From: Globodera rostochiensis
Lineage: Eukaryota; Nematoda; Chromadorea; Rhabditida; Heteroderidae
DNA: 64,000 nucleotides
Assembly: GCA_018350325.1 (NCBI GenBank)
Contig: JAEVLN010000008.1
Location: 1,798,001 to 1,862,000, forward strand
Reading direction: 5' to 3'
The translations under genes and the position numbers were made by a program. Shown piece by piece: positions 12,401-23,175 of this stretch. The notes under the pieces are model-generated. The model was not told the origin of the DNA and ran no database searches. It saw nothing but the letters and a program-made list of their open reading frames with translations. Positions within the stretch are counted from its first letter, which is position 1, and the number at the start of each line of letters is the position of its first letter.

Positions 12401-12632
12401 ATGCTTTGTTTTATTTTTATTGATGTTTGAGGGGATTAAACCAAATCGAAAATTGCCCCCCCCCCCTCCCTCCCCGTGCCGTCCATCTATGCCACCCCCT
12501 CGTTAGATGGTGATTCTTCTCGACCATTTTTTCTATGAGGACACAGTCAATGAGTGGCTGACCCAGCATTCATATCTGAGTGACTTTAAAGATGACGATC
12601 CGAATGTGCCCCGATTCGATCCAATTCTATGA
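9494..12632 (+). CDS. Hexosaminidase D-like beta-N-acetylhexosaminidase (GH20), signal-anchored
   Basis: Removes terminal N-acetylhexosamine from glycans or glycoconjugates. Exons that fit by phase are 9494-9703, 9753-9863, 9912-9995, 10902-10946, 11009-11137, 11231-11373, 11422-11617 and 11669 to about 11799, with further exons near 11910, 12133, 12310 and 12510 and a stop at 12630-12632. Hallmarks in order: [56 protein letters not shown] with the catalytic Asp-Glu pair, [21 protein letters not shown] and [23 protein letters not shown]. The N terminus has a short cytoplasmic-like stretch and then a strong membrane anchor ([17 protein letters not shown]), implying type II topology in Golgi or membrane, unlike the soluble mammalian enzyme. 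The 9996-10901 intron carries a tRNA-derived element and poly-C/G runs. The last two or three exons are less certain. Confidence 0.9.
10183..10259 (-). repeat. tRNA-derived (SINE-like) element in hexosaminidase intron
   Basis: On the minus strand an A-box-like word (TGTCAGAATGG) is followed about 35 bp later by a B-box (GGTTCAAATCC) with a T-stem (CTGG-TTCAAAT-CCAG). These are the two internal RNA polymerase III promoter boxes. The acceptor stem does not pair well and the anticodon loop is too long, so a functional tRNA is unlikely. It is best read as the tRNA head of a SINE or a tRNA pseudogene, in antisense orientation to the host gene. Confidence 0.55.
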
Positions 12633-13030
12633 GGCTTAATTTCATATCCCATTTTGTTTTACTTCTAGCATTTGTGCTTTATTCTCAGTTGTTTAATTTG
12701 GTCAGTTTGATACTTTTTTTTACTCTCTCATTGCATTTGTGTTCTTTCTCCTGTCGCTTTTCTCTTGCCATTACGTGAGGTAAACAAATAATTTGGATAA
12801 AGTTAAAATATTTTGCACCCGTAGCGCGGGGGACAAAATTCGGTTCTTGTGCGTTATGAGGCAATAAAACAAAAGTTTTTTTTAAACAAACAAAATACTT
12901 TCTAGGGGTTTCCGGGGTAATCCGAATCTGACCCCCCGTTTTGGCCAATTCCGAATTCGAATAATTTTCAGAATTTTTTCTTCCGCATTTTTTTCATTAA
13001 AATCGTCGAAATGTCAATGAATTTTCAGTG
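12633..13030. other. Intergenic, possible diverged copy of the adjacent foldback element
   Basis: No gene seen. At about 12900-12960 the words TTTCTAGGGGT and CGAATCTGA resemble the inner border of the foldback element that follows (13190-13230), suggesting a diverged relative. Confidence 0.4.
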
Positions 13031-13548
13031 GAATGAGGGTTTTACGCAATTTTGAGAAGTAGTCGGGGGTTATCGCGGTCGCTGATCACGGATATGGCAT
13101 CAGATTTATCATATGATATCATCTAATCTATGATTTCAGCATCTAAGATTTTTGAAAAAATCAAAAAATTTTCAAAGTCGCTAAAAGGGTGTTTCTAGGG
13201 GTACTCGGGCCCGTAGAATTCCAATCTGAGCTCCATTTCGACCAGTTCGAACGCCGGAATTGAAATCGAACAATTTTCCAAAAAAATATAAAAAAATTAA
13301 TTTTGGCTTCAAAATCATTCAAAAAAGGCACAACAGTACAACAAAAAAGTCAGTTTGGAATTTTTACGGGCCCGAGTACCCCTAGAAACACCCTTTTAAC
13401 GACTGAAAATTTTTTAATTTTTTTCAAAAATCTTAGATCATAGATTAGATGATGTCATATGATAATCTGATGTCATATCCGTGATCAGCGACCGCGATAA
13501 CCCCCGAGTACTTCTCAAAATTGCGTAAAACCCTCATAAACCCCTTTT
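13031..13548. mobile_element. Foldback/MITE-type element with about 180-bp inverted arms
   Basis: The left arm (about 13031-13216) begins GAGGGTTTTACGCAATTTTG and ends GGGTACTCGGGCCCGT. The right arm (about 13366-13548) is its near-perfect reverse complement, from ACGGGCCCGAGTACCCC to CAAAATTGCGTAAAACCCTC. Arm differences are a few substitutions and short indels. The spacer of about 150 bp has no open frame. This is a non-autonomous foldback transposon or an inverted duplication. I could not identify a target-site duplication. Confidence 0.8.
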
Positions 13549-13832
13549 TTTTGTGGGACCAATGTTCTGCACTATTACCAAATTACTTTTCTCGACTTAT
13601 TAATTTCAGGTCGAATCCAGAGACCCACCGTAGATCGGTGTAAAAAAAATCCTCACCAAATCCAGAACCATTGACGAAAATTTCATCTCACACCACCAGC
13701 AGACGCGGTCATATTTTCTACGATGTGAATTTGAATGGCGGACTAAAACATTCTAATTTTAACTCATTTACTTTGATCTTGAATAATTAACGTGTCGGAC
13801 AATCAACTTTCGGTCCGCTCCCGCCTAAATAT

Positions 13833-14007
13833 TAATACCAACTAGGGAAGGTCGGAAATTTATTTAAAAAAGCAACCATTTTTACGGAAAACGGCCAAAA
13901 AACAAAGGAAGTTTTTTAAATAATACCAACTAGGGAAGGTCGGAAATTTATTTAAAAAAGCAACCATTTTTACGGAAAACGGCCAAAAAACAAAGGAAGT
14001 TTTTTAA
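13833..14007. repeat. Two-copy tandem duplication, 88-bp period
   Basis: The segment starting TAATACCAACTAGGG at 13833 is repeated at 13921 with almost no change, ending in AAGGAAGTTTTTTAAA in both copies. It is a recent local duplication in intergenic DNA upstream of nothing recognisable. Confidence 0.9.
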
Positions 14008-14363
14008 AGTGAATTAAAATTATTTTATTAAAATATCTTACTTTAATAAAATATTGTTTGAAATATTCACAATTTCACTTTAAAAGATTTTGAAGGTTGG
14101 CATTAGGTATTTGCAAATTGCAATATGAGATATAGCCCGGACTTGATGACTATCGAGAATCTCGTAAGCTGAAACAAAGGATTTTCCAATTTTATTTGAC
14201 TCATTTTGGCTTGTATGGATTTTATCGTTTTTACAAATTAATTGCCATAACCAACTGGTGCATTTTTTGTGCCAATTTTCAATATAACAAATGCTTGAGT
14301 CGATTTGGGCACAATTGAAAATATCGCTGCCACTTTTCTCTTCATTGTCGCTTCTTTTGTCCT

Positions 14364-15363
14364 CTATACAGCGACGCGAGAGCGACGAGCGAAAACGCTT
14401 GTACGTGGCGGGCAAGGGCAGTAGGCGCCGTCGTGGCCGGGCTGTCCTGACTGGCCAGGCTGTCCAGGAGCTCCTGGCGCTCCGGCGTTTCCAGGTTGGC
14501 CGGGTCCTCCAGGAGGCCCGGGCGGCCCTTGTCCGCCAGGGTTTCCAGGTTGACCAGGGCCGCCAGGCTGACCTGGTGCTCCGGGGTTTCCAGGCGGTCC
14601 CGGCGGGCCAGGAATGGTAGTGCTAAAAAGGATTACATTTTCTAAAAAATATATTTGTTTTTCTCGACCTTTTGATTCCGGGCTGTCCAGGTTGGCCAGG
14701 CTGACCAGGTCCTCCGGGTTGACCAGGTTGGCCGGACTGTCCTTGAGGGCCGGGCGGACCAGGTGGGCCTTGCCCAGCACCCTGTCCAGGTTGTCCGGGC
14801 TGTCCATCGTTTCCAGGTGGCCCGGGTGGTCCTTGGCTTCCTGGTTGTCCGGGTGGTCCAGCTGGACATTTCTGACACGTTGTCGCGGGGGGAGGGCATG
14901 GAGGTGCCTGTTGTCCGGGCTGTCCAGGAGTTCCGGGCTGCCCGGATCCGCCGGGTTCTCCCGGTGTACCGGGAGGTCCAGGTGGGCCAGGAGGACCCGG
15001 AGGGCAGCTCGGCTGCTGCAGTTGGCATACACATTGGGAGGGCAATCCCTGGCGCTTCTGGCGAAGGAATATGGAGTTGAAGGGATTCTCACGTGGACGG
15101 CTGGGCGGGGTGACGCTGATCTGAACTTCCATCAGTTCAGACCAGGCAGAATCCGTGTTCACGCGGAAGGCCTAGGAGTAAAAATTAGTTCATCTTGGTG
15201 ATCAGAAGTGACGATTTGTTTTATTCACCTGAACACCGTCCATCACGCGGCTGTTCACCTCGTTGATTTGGGTGTACAGTTGCGGAATCACGATAAGAGT
15301 GGCCAGAATTGCGGCCAGAGAACAGAGGGAAGCAATTCCGACAACAATTTTTGCCTCGTGCAT
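14364..15363 (-). CDS. Nematode cuticle collagen
   Basis: Secreted structural collagen of the cuticle. Three exons: 15363-15229 (phase 0), 15171-14669 (phase 2) and 14622-14364, giving about 298 residues, the usual size for the family. The N terminus ([20 protein letters not shown], then [19 protein letters not shown]) is the conserved cuticle-collagen N domain with a membrane/signal segment. A furin-type site (RQKRQ) precedes the triple-helical region. Gly-X-Y blocks are interrupted by cysteine clusters ([21 protein letters not shown]) and the chain ends with YCPCPP and a short tail. The Cys spacing suggests interchain disulfides or tyrosine cross-linking as in other cuticle collagens. Opposite-strand frames here are shadows. 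Confidence 0.95.
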
Positions 15364-16501
15364 TTTCTTTTCTGAATTTGTTGGAAAGAATAATTAATAG
15401 CGAAATAATTGGGTACTACCTAATTCGTTTTCGGAATGACGAAGACTCAAACAGAAAAGTTGGTTTTCTTGCAAATCAACTCCCTTTTATAGGCACTTTT
15501 CTGGCGGCCGCATTACTGGAACGTGCTTCTGCGCTTGTCCTGCCGCGCGAAAAGCCTTTTTCGGGACTTTTCTGCGCCTCACTCACAACATCAGAGAAAC
15601 TGCTCCCTGAGCTCTGATCACATTCGCTGTTCGTTCTCTAATTAAGCAGGCAAAGAGCAGCAATTCCGTCCAATACGCGGCGTCATCCCCTCCCTCATAA
15701 AAGACGGGTTGTTAGCGATGCTTTGTCTCTTAAGGACAAGTTGGATGGACTGTTTGCCCTTAGGGCAAAGGAATAATTATTTTTGGAAGAAAAAAGTCGT
15801 TGGGAGGGGTGGGGAGTGGTTGGACGGACGGACGGACGACTCCTAACAGATGGAGAACGGGGAAACTTCTGGAAGGAATGGAGACGGCGGGGAGGGGGGG
15901 GGGGGGGAGTGATCAGTGATTAGTCAATAAGATTGCCTAAACGACATATCCGCAAAGCATCATTATGTGAGCTAATCGATGTAAAAGCTTGTTGAGTGTC
16001 CTTTGCTAAACCAACCGTTAAGCTCTGGTGTACGCTTACAAATTAGCCTTGAAGAAGAATGAAAGCAATAGAAAGAAATATGCCGCAGAAGTTGTGGTCA
16101 AGGTCGTAAGGGCATAACAAAAGAATTGACTAATAAACCGGCGAATTTTTTTTTCGTTTAATGATTTATTCACAGGTAAATATTTGGGTACATTCAGATA
16201 AAATCACACAAAAGATGAATGCTCGAATAAATGTTTATTTTCTTCTCAATGCTTCATCCTTTTCAGTTTTGGCGTTTTTGTGGAGCTTATGCACTCTGCT
16301 AAACTGCGATCCTTATCACAATGGAACCTGCCAAATTCCATGTCAGAAACCCGTGCCACTGACTCAAACCCCTCACCACACGTACCGGTGGTAATAGGTG
16401 ACGTTCTGAAACTTGTAACAACGGTGCACGGTGCCGCCCATCATGACATCGTGCCCCAATTCGATGAAAAGCCCACCATCGTCAACACAGCCTCCATAGA
16501 A
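15364..16501. other. Intergenic region between collagen and Cys-rich gene
   Basis: Holds the collagen promoter side (collagen is transcribed leftward) and probably the 3' UTR of the gene at 16502. A run of about 15 G occurs near 15893-15908. A (GGAC)n patch lies at about 15825-15840. No gene seen. Confidence 0.5.
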
Positions 16502-17560
16502 TTAACAGATACAACAGAAAGTTCCGTCAACAATCTCACCCAGCACTTTCTTTTCGCCCTCCTCCGTACAATAGTAGCGGATGTGCTTGTCTACCCAAGT
16601 TTGGCCTGGCTTTAAGTCCTCCTCACTGCCGTTCTGCCCCTGACAGCCCAATACTAAGCAAAACGGACCGTTTTCTCGGGAGTCACCGTACTCACTTCTG
16701 ATCACGTATCGTATCTTCCCACTCTCTGTTATCTCACAGCTGTGTCGTTTAGTCCCAATTAAACGGGACTCCCCCAGCAGAATTGCGTCTTCAGTGGAAT
16801 TTAGCAGAAAACATCCTTGAAAACAAAACTAAAATAATGTCAGAATATCGAATTTACCAAGAACAGCAACTCCCGTATCCTTACAGATCACCTTAAAGGA
16901 GCCATTTTTGAAAGTGTCGCCTAAAAGTACAAATTTTTTGTTTGAATTTGCGCATTTTTCATACCAACGTCATAATATACGCCATTTTCGAAACACGTCG
17001 AACCTGATTAGAAAAGATCATTCGAAATTTCCTAAAAATGTTCTAACGTTGTTCATAGAGTGCCATATTGCCATTCACTACACATTTGTGCCGTGTGCCA
17101 TTACGCAGAAAAGTTCGTCCAATTTGTATGACGGACATGTCCTCAGCAATGCAAGCTGATCAAGTAGCGCTTTTTGCTTAATTTAAATGCCTCACCAATG
17201 ACCTCGGCTGTGCCATTTTTGCAATTGTAGTGGAAGTTGCCCTTGGTGAATGTTTGTCCATGCTCGTAAATGCCGACACCGGTGATAAGACATGGCAATT
17301 GGGGCTGTTGTCCGTCCTTGACTGAATTATACTTATGACAGTCAGAAGTGTCGGATGGTAAAGCTCTTCATCCAACCATGTGGAATAATCACTTTGTCAC
17401 GGGAACTGTTGGGGTCGCCTCCTCGGGCAACCAGAATGATCACATCTTGGCCGCCCGAGTTTTGATGATCGACACAATGGCAATTGAATGTGATCACTAA
17501 TAATGGCAGAAAAATAGCCAATGGCAATGATTGGTACTGATGAAGGGCCATGTCATTCAA
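16502..17560 (-). CDS. Secreted cysteine-rich repeat protein
   Basis: Read on the minus strand from a Met at 17560 (alternative Met at 17551) to a stop at 16502. The N terminus is a signal peptide (LPLAIFLPLLVITFNCHC). The body comprises several similar modules of about 35-60 residues with the pattern C-x(n)-G/N..Y-x-x-G-x-T/F-x-x-G-x-F/Y-x-x-x-C. Examples are ITGVGIYEHGQTFTKGNFHY with flanking Cys, IQIGRTFLRNGTRHKC, CFENGVYYDVGDTFKNGSFK and LKPGQTWVDKHIRYYC. Potential N-glycosylation sites are present (NGT, NGS, NST). The C terminus is GTFCCIC. Introns near 17160-17000, 16970-16920 and 16860-16815 are inferred. I do not know a name for this module; it recalls short VWC-like extracellular repeats. 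The role could be cuticle, matrix or secretion; no function is claimed. Confidence 0.72.
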
Positions 17561-18556
17561 ATAAGTGCAAAAAAGGAATGAAGTTAGTGGAGATTGTCTG
17601 ACAGCAAAGGCTTCGCGACGTATCAGTCGCCGCTGGTGGTGGAGTGACCTTCAAATTCCAATTCCAATTGCCCTTTCTTTGGTCGAATCGGAAACCATTC
17701 ATCAATCGGCGGCAGAATGAAGAACCTCAGCATAAGAAGTTGAGTGGCAAATAGTTTTTAATTCCTTTTTTTTTTTTTAAATAATAATAATTTTAAATTT
17801 TATTATCATTTTGATTGTTCATTTGGCTGTTTCGCAAAAAAATACATTTTTTTTATTAATAATTCTCCACATTTTTGCTTCATTGGCCCTTTTAAGGTGG
17901 ATCCGGACAGTTTGGCGCGATCAGTCATAACTCTTACCTATTAGGAAAGCAAATCGAACAAAATTGATAGCATTTAGAAGCTCTCCATTTGTTGAACCTT
18001 TGATCAAGCGAAGGCTAACCGATTCGTCTTTTCTTAAAAAATTATAACCGGCCGCGCCAAACTGTCCCCGATCCCTTTTAGGCCTATTTTAAGCTTCTGA
18101 GGCAGGGAGAGGGTAGGGTAGCACGGGACCGGGACGGGATTCCCGGGTTAAAATCTTGGTCCCGGGTTTTTCCAAAAGTCCCGGTCCCTGCTACCCCTCT
18201 AAAAAGCCATTTCTGCACCTTAATTACCTACCTATTTGTGTTTAGCTCGTCGAGACAGATCGATTGATATTATAAGTCAACCTTTTTCTTGCGTCCGGTT
18301 AACTATAGTATATCCCCCGTTCATTTTGCGTATTGATCGACTTTTATAAGTTAGGCAAAGTATTAACTTGTGCAAGCAAAGGAGGCCTCCCCGCCCCTCC
18401 CCCCCCCCGCCATTGCCTCCCATCCCATTGCCCACTTTCAGTTGCACCAATCTTCCATCCCCCCCCCATTTCGCTTTTCTTTACTATGCAAAGTACATAT
18501 ATTATAGAATTGTCAAAATTAAATCAAAATTAAACAAACAATTCCCCACCTAACTT
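17561..18556. mobile_element. Intergenic with two short inverted-repeat elements
   Basis: Two small palindromic elements. At about 17895-18085, GATCCGGACAGTTTGGCGCG on the left is mirrored by CGCGCCAAACTGTCCCCGATC on the right about 135 bp away. At 18112-18200, GGGTAGCACGGGACCGGGAC on the left is mirrored by GTCCCGGTCCCTGCTACCCC, enclosing a CCCGGGTT...CCCGGG core, a compact hairpin of about 90 bp. Neither contains a frame. They look like MITE remnants. The rest (poly-C around 18400-18470) shows nothing coding. Confidence 0.6.
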
Positions 18557-21500
18557 ATGGAATCTATAAAGATTTCCACAGCTTTGGCATATATTGGTAA
18601 CAAAGGCGCGGGGGGGGGGGTGCTTAATTGGACATATTTGACGTTTCAGTGAAAGAAACATGCGGAAACGGCACTTTTGTCGGTTGGAAGGCGAAGGGAT
18701 GCGAAGTATTGTGGGACCGGGAAATGCTGCGGTTGCAGTTGGAAGGCACAGCGAAGGAGCGGAGGTTTAATTGCCAAATCCATAAAAGGCCATTTTTGTC
18801 AATTCCTTTTCAATTTCAGCGAACTTCGACAGGCCATTTTTAATGCGTTGAAAAAGGCGCAGCTGAAAATGGAAGAGAGCGGCAAAAAGAGCCAACAAAT
18901 GGTCATCATGGAAGTTGAGATCCCCAGCAATTGTTGTGGCCTTGTGATCGGCGCCGATGGGGAGACCATTCGGAAGACAAAGGTTTGCCCATGGGAAGTC
19001 CATTTGTACGTCCCAAGACAGCTTGACATTTGTGATTCCGTCAGGCGGATTCCGGAGTGCACAGTTTGTACATCGACCCCACGGGCCGCCATAAAGTGAA
19101 CCGACAGCCGCGTCCGAACTTCTCATGGCTGGTTATTTGCTCTTATGCCGTTGGGCCGTTGATGACGGCATGGGCACGGGTGGAGGAATTGTTGAGCTTT
19201 ACCGGCAAATTGGACCCCGGCCACAGAGAGAAACAGGCCACACAAAAGCTATGCATTCCGGCGGCGGAGTTTTTCAGTAGAGAGCAAACGAGACGATTTG
19301 AGCAAATCAAAGTAGGGAGTTTTGCTTAAAGTTTAATTGTTTCGAACAAAGCGAAGATGCCCTCGGGGAATTTAGAGAACCGCGCAAGGCGTGCAGATTG
19401 ACCTGGACAGCAGTGACCCCGGGGAACAATTTCGCTCCGTCACCCTTAGCGGGACACAAAATAACATTTCTTCCGTCAAGATGGAATTGAATATGCTAAT
19501 CGATGAGGTGAAGACTTCGATGCCGACGGACCGCGAAAAGGTAAATTTTAGAACAGAAAAGGTCAGAATACAAATTATAAATAAATTCAGCATAGCGCTT
19601 ACAACGACAGTTCTGGAGAAGAACTGCCGAGCCCTCCAGAATTGCCAAACGGTTTTTCGGATGTCAAGAGTCGGAAGGAGGCGATTGGATTCGGCAAGAA
19701 GAAGACCAACGGCGGTGCACCGTCTGACCCGGTCCAGCCGAGGAGAGTGGAGAAGTGCAAGAAGGAAGTGCTGGTGCCGAAAAAGTGCATTGTGCATGTG
19801 ATCGGCAACGGCGGCGAGAACATTCGACAATTGCAGGTGGGTGGGGGGGGACTACTTAATAGAGAAGGTAAAAGATAACCGAGCTTCAAATGCTAGACGT
19901 TCGTTCAGGAAAAATTTGGTGTAAAAATGCACTTTCTGGGCAACAATTACTTGGAGTACCCAAACGGACGTACTTTGTCCATTACGGGGGACTCTGAAGA
20001 GAAAGTGGAGAGTGCAAGGGATTATGTGGACAAGGAGTTCATTCTGAAGAAGTGGGAGGTGAGTCGACCTTCAAACCAATGACAGAAGCAATGGCGGCGG
20101 CTCAACTTAGGCTTGGAATACCTACCAACACGACATCATTTCGGCCGAGGAGACTTGCGAAGAAATTTGCCATCTGTCGCCTAAATTCGCGCTTCGGGAA
20201 GACCTTGAATTTGCGATGAAGAAAATGAAGGTGCTTTTTGATGGAAGAGGACATAAATTGGCAAAATAATAAATGCATTTAAAATTAGTAATATAAAATA
20301 GGACCAATCCGGCATTGTTTCTTATTGTTACCGCCAATTCCGCAGTGGACATCGTCCGATTGTTCTCAGGGGCACCGAAATGGCAGTTGAAAAAGCTACC
20401 AAAATACTCACAAAAATGGAGGAGGAATGGTCACGACAGCAGCAGTCCACGTTGGGTAACAGTCGAGCACGGAGCCTCGACGATATTTCGATCACTTCGG
20501 TAAAAGTTTGGGCTTAACCTGTCGTAGCTTATTTTAGTTCGTCGAGTCCATTTCAAAGCTTAATGTTACGAATGAGCTTGATGAGCTGCCAAATGATAAA
20601 AACGGAAGAGAGAAGGCGAAGGAGGAGCGGGTCCAAGTGAAGAAAAGTGTCTCTGCCGTTAGGGGTGAGAGAAATTTGATTGATGCATTTTGGCATTTAT
20701 TTGTAAACGACAGAAACAGCGATTGATGGTAGAGACTGCGGCGGCGGAGACTTCACCGATGACAATGAGACTCTGTATGGATCGGCCAGCGGGGAGGAAA
20801 GTGCCGACGATCGGCGACGGATGGTCAGGTAATATATTTGGATTAGATTCCCTGGAATCGCTTTACTGACTGTTTAGAAGATTTTGATAAGTTTCTTTTA
20901 AAGTTTTGCTCGGAACAATGAAAGTGCCAGCAGCACAATTGGGTCCAATAGGTCAATGCAACGGCAACACCAGCATCAGAAACTGAACGGAGTTCAACAG
21001 ATTTTGCTTGACAGCGCGAAAGGGGCGCTTGACAAAATGGTTCAGTCTTTTTTAAGACAAATGATAAAGAGGGGGGGGGGGTGAGAAGGGGTTAGACCGG
21101 GGAGGGGGGGGGGGGTCAGGAGGGGTCAGACCACCGGAGGGGGGGAGGGGGGGGGTCAGGAGGGGTCAGACCACCGGAGGGGGGGAGGGGGGGGGGGTCA
21201 GGAGGGGTCAGACCACCGGAGGGGGGGAGGGGGGGGGGGTCAGGAGGGGTCAGAAGACCACCGGAGGGGGGAGGGGGGGGGGGGTCAGGAGGGGTCAGAA
21301 GACCACCGGAGGGGGGAGGGGGGGGGGGTCAGGAGGGGTCAGACCACCGGAGGGGGGGGGGGGGTCACGAGGGGTCAGACCACCGGAGGGGGGGGGGGGC
21401 GAGGGGCTAGCGATCCTCCTCTACATAGTTTTGTGATTTGCTTGCAGAACAAAATAATGGAGTCGAAGGACGCGCAAATCCGGCATTTGGAGGACAGCGT

Positions 21501-21699
21501 TTCACGCATTCTTTGCACCGAATGCACCAAATCGGAAGTCTGTCCGTTCTTCCTCAAATCTTTTATCTTTGCATTTAAGCGCTCCGTTCTCTTCACCCCG
21601 TGCCGCCATTTCCTCTGCTGCCAAAAGTGTGCCGAACCTCTCAAGCACTGTCCAATTTGCAAGGGGCCCTCAAAGAAGTTGCTGGTGTTTTTGGATTAA
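18557..21699 (+). CDS. KH-domain RNA-binding protein with C-terminal RING finger
   Basis: Exon 1 is 18557-18596 (MESIKISTALAYI, phase 1) and joins an exon at 18650. At least eight more exons follow, to a stop at 21699. KH-type segments: VEIPSNCCGLVIGADGETI (GxxG loop IGADG), a degenerate one around CIPAAEFFSREQTRRF...VTLSGTQNNIS, and KEVLVPKKCIVHVIGNGGEN (loop IGNGG) continuing as FGVKMHFLGNN..SITGDSEEKV. Another possible KH part follows. The last exon encodes a coiled-coil-like lead-in, then a RING: CTECTKSEVC...VLFTPCRHFLCCQKCAEPLKHCPICK. KH plus C-terminal RING is the architecture of MEX-3-type RNA-binding ubiquitin ligases, but the sequence is not close to MEX-3 as I remember it. Likely role: RNA binding with E3 activity (inference). 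The last intron carries a G-rich minisatellite. Confidence 0.8.
21070..21405 (+). repeat. G-rich minisatellite in last intron of KH/RING gene
   Basis: About eight copies of a 40-45 bp unit built from GGGGGTCAGGAGGGGTCAGA, CCACCGGAGG and a long G run. It is G-rich on the coding strand and could form G-quadruplexes in the transcript. Unit length varies with the G runs and the insertion of AGA. Confidence 0.85.
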
Positions 21700-23118
21700 T
21701 TGAATAATATAAGTAAATCACTTCTTTAATTTCCATTTTTTCAGTCTTAATGGTACTCTTTTTTGAACTTTTAATATTTACTCATTCATTATCCTCTTCC
21801 ATATACAGCTAAATATAATTCTCTTTTTGTTTATTTGTACAATTCAAATATATTTAAATCCGCCACGGTTTTAAGACGGCACTCTTCTCCTATCTGTTCA
21901 CGCTTTGGGTATAAATGATAAAATTAATTATTATGCATTGGAGTTCAATGAATGGTACGGGTCGCGCCCGTAAGGGCTTTTACGGGGCCCGTTTCCCATA
22001 TTTGGCTTCTACAACTCATCACTTCAACACGGCCGATTAAGTCGAAGTCCGAGAATAGGACGTGTCACCACTTGCACTAAAAGATTGGGTGGCGAAGGGT
22101 ATACGTTTTGGTCGTCTCTTCCGCCTTGCCCCTCTCCCCATGTGCACCTTCCCTCACGCGCACAGTCACATCGTTCAGTACGTTTTCAGCTGTTCAACTG
22201 ATCAGAAATCGCCTTCGCGCACTTTCCCACGGCCAATTCTCGCCTTCCCAATGATCTTCAGTCACCTTCGGCTCCCACTTTTGGGTCCATCGCATCACTC
22301 AGTTCACCACCCCAATCATCTGGAACCTCGGTTCCTCCCTCTTCCTCCCTCCTCCTCCCTCTTCCGCGTTTTGGGACACGGGGCCAATTCCAATTACTTG
22401 CCGTCTCTTACACCCATCTCATTTCACCGCAATAATAGCACTTTGGCGGCCAATTCACCGGGCAACTGAACGATGTTAAAGCGAGCGCAGAGTTTCCGTT
22501 GTTTCCAAACTGTCGGTATTTATTATTACTCCCCTCACACTTTCGAGACGAATTTTTATTTCTTTTTAGGCTGTGTTCAAATTAAAAAATAAAAGGGTAT
22601 ACGTTTTTATCCAAGGCAAGGGGAAGAATGGGAATTGCCCCCCCCCCTCCCCCCCTCCCCCCATAACGCCTATTTTCACTTATTGTGGAATGTGTTCCGT
22701 TCGTTCCCATGCCACTACTCCCTCCGTTCTTTTATTGGGGAGGAGGGGCCGTCCCCCCGGAGGGGCCGTTCCCCCCCCCCCCCCCCCCCCCCCCGCAACC
22801 TAAGAGAGAGTGCCCACCCCAACTTCCCACGCCTTCCTAACTCTTCACTCAACGAATTCATTCTTCCCTTTCATCCGCTTCACTCTCTCATCCGTTCGCC
22901 CCCCGCCCCCGCCCGCCGCTTGTCTATGGAAATATTTACTCCCTATGCCACCGCCCCCCGCCCGTCTCCCCCCCCCCCATCCCGCCCCTTCCCAGTGTGT
23001 TTTTAGCTGATGAGCAAAGTCCATCTCAGTTATTAACACAACAAGCTTTTCTGCTCTTTTTGTTTCATTTTCCCATTAGTAAAGGAATGTATATGCTCTT
23101 AAAATCAGCCATGCACTT
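21700..23118. other. Intergenic, C-rich low complexity
   Basis: No gene supported. About 22630-22990 is strongly C-rich with runs of over ten C and the word CGGAGGGGCCGTTCCCCC, which also occurs at 44360-44385. Proline-rich frames here are composition artefacts. Confidence 0.55.
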
Positions 23119-23167
23119 TAATGATGCTCGAGACCTAAAATTTACCAAGACTCTCGAGCATCACTAA
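23119..23167. mobile_element. 49-bp miniature element with 8-bp target-site duplication
   Basis: The element runs TAATGATGCTCGAGACC to GTGATGCTCGAGAGTC in reverse complement, so the ends form an inverted repeat around TGATGCTCGAGA. It is flanked on both sides by ATGCACTT (23111-23118 and 23168-23175), an 8-bp duplication as produced by hAT-type transposases. The TAAATTTTAGG-like core and the GCATCACT end resemble the 3695-3763 patch. Confidence 0.7.
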
Positions 23168-23175
23168 ATGCACTT

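Noticed and set aside
14291..15201. Plus-strand frames opposite the collagen
   Set aside because: Shadow frames of the Gly-X-Y coding strand; no independent evidence.
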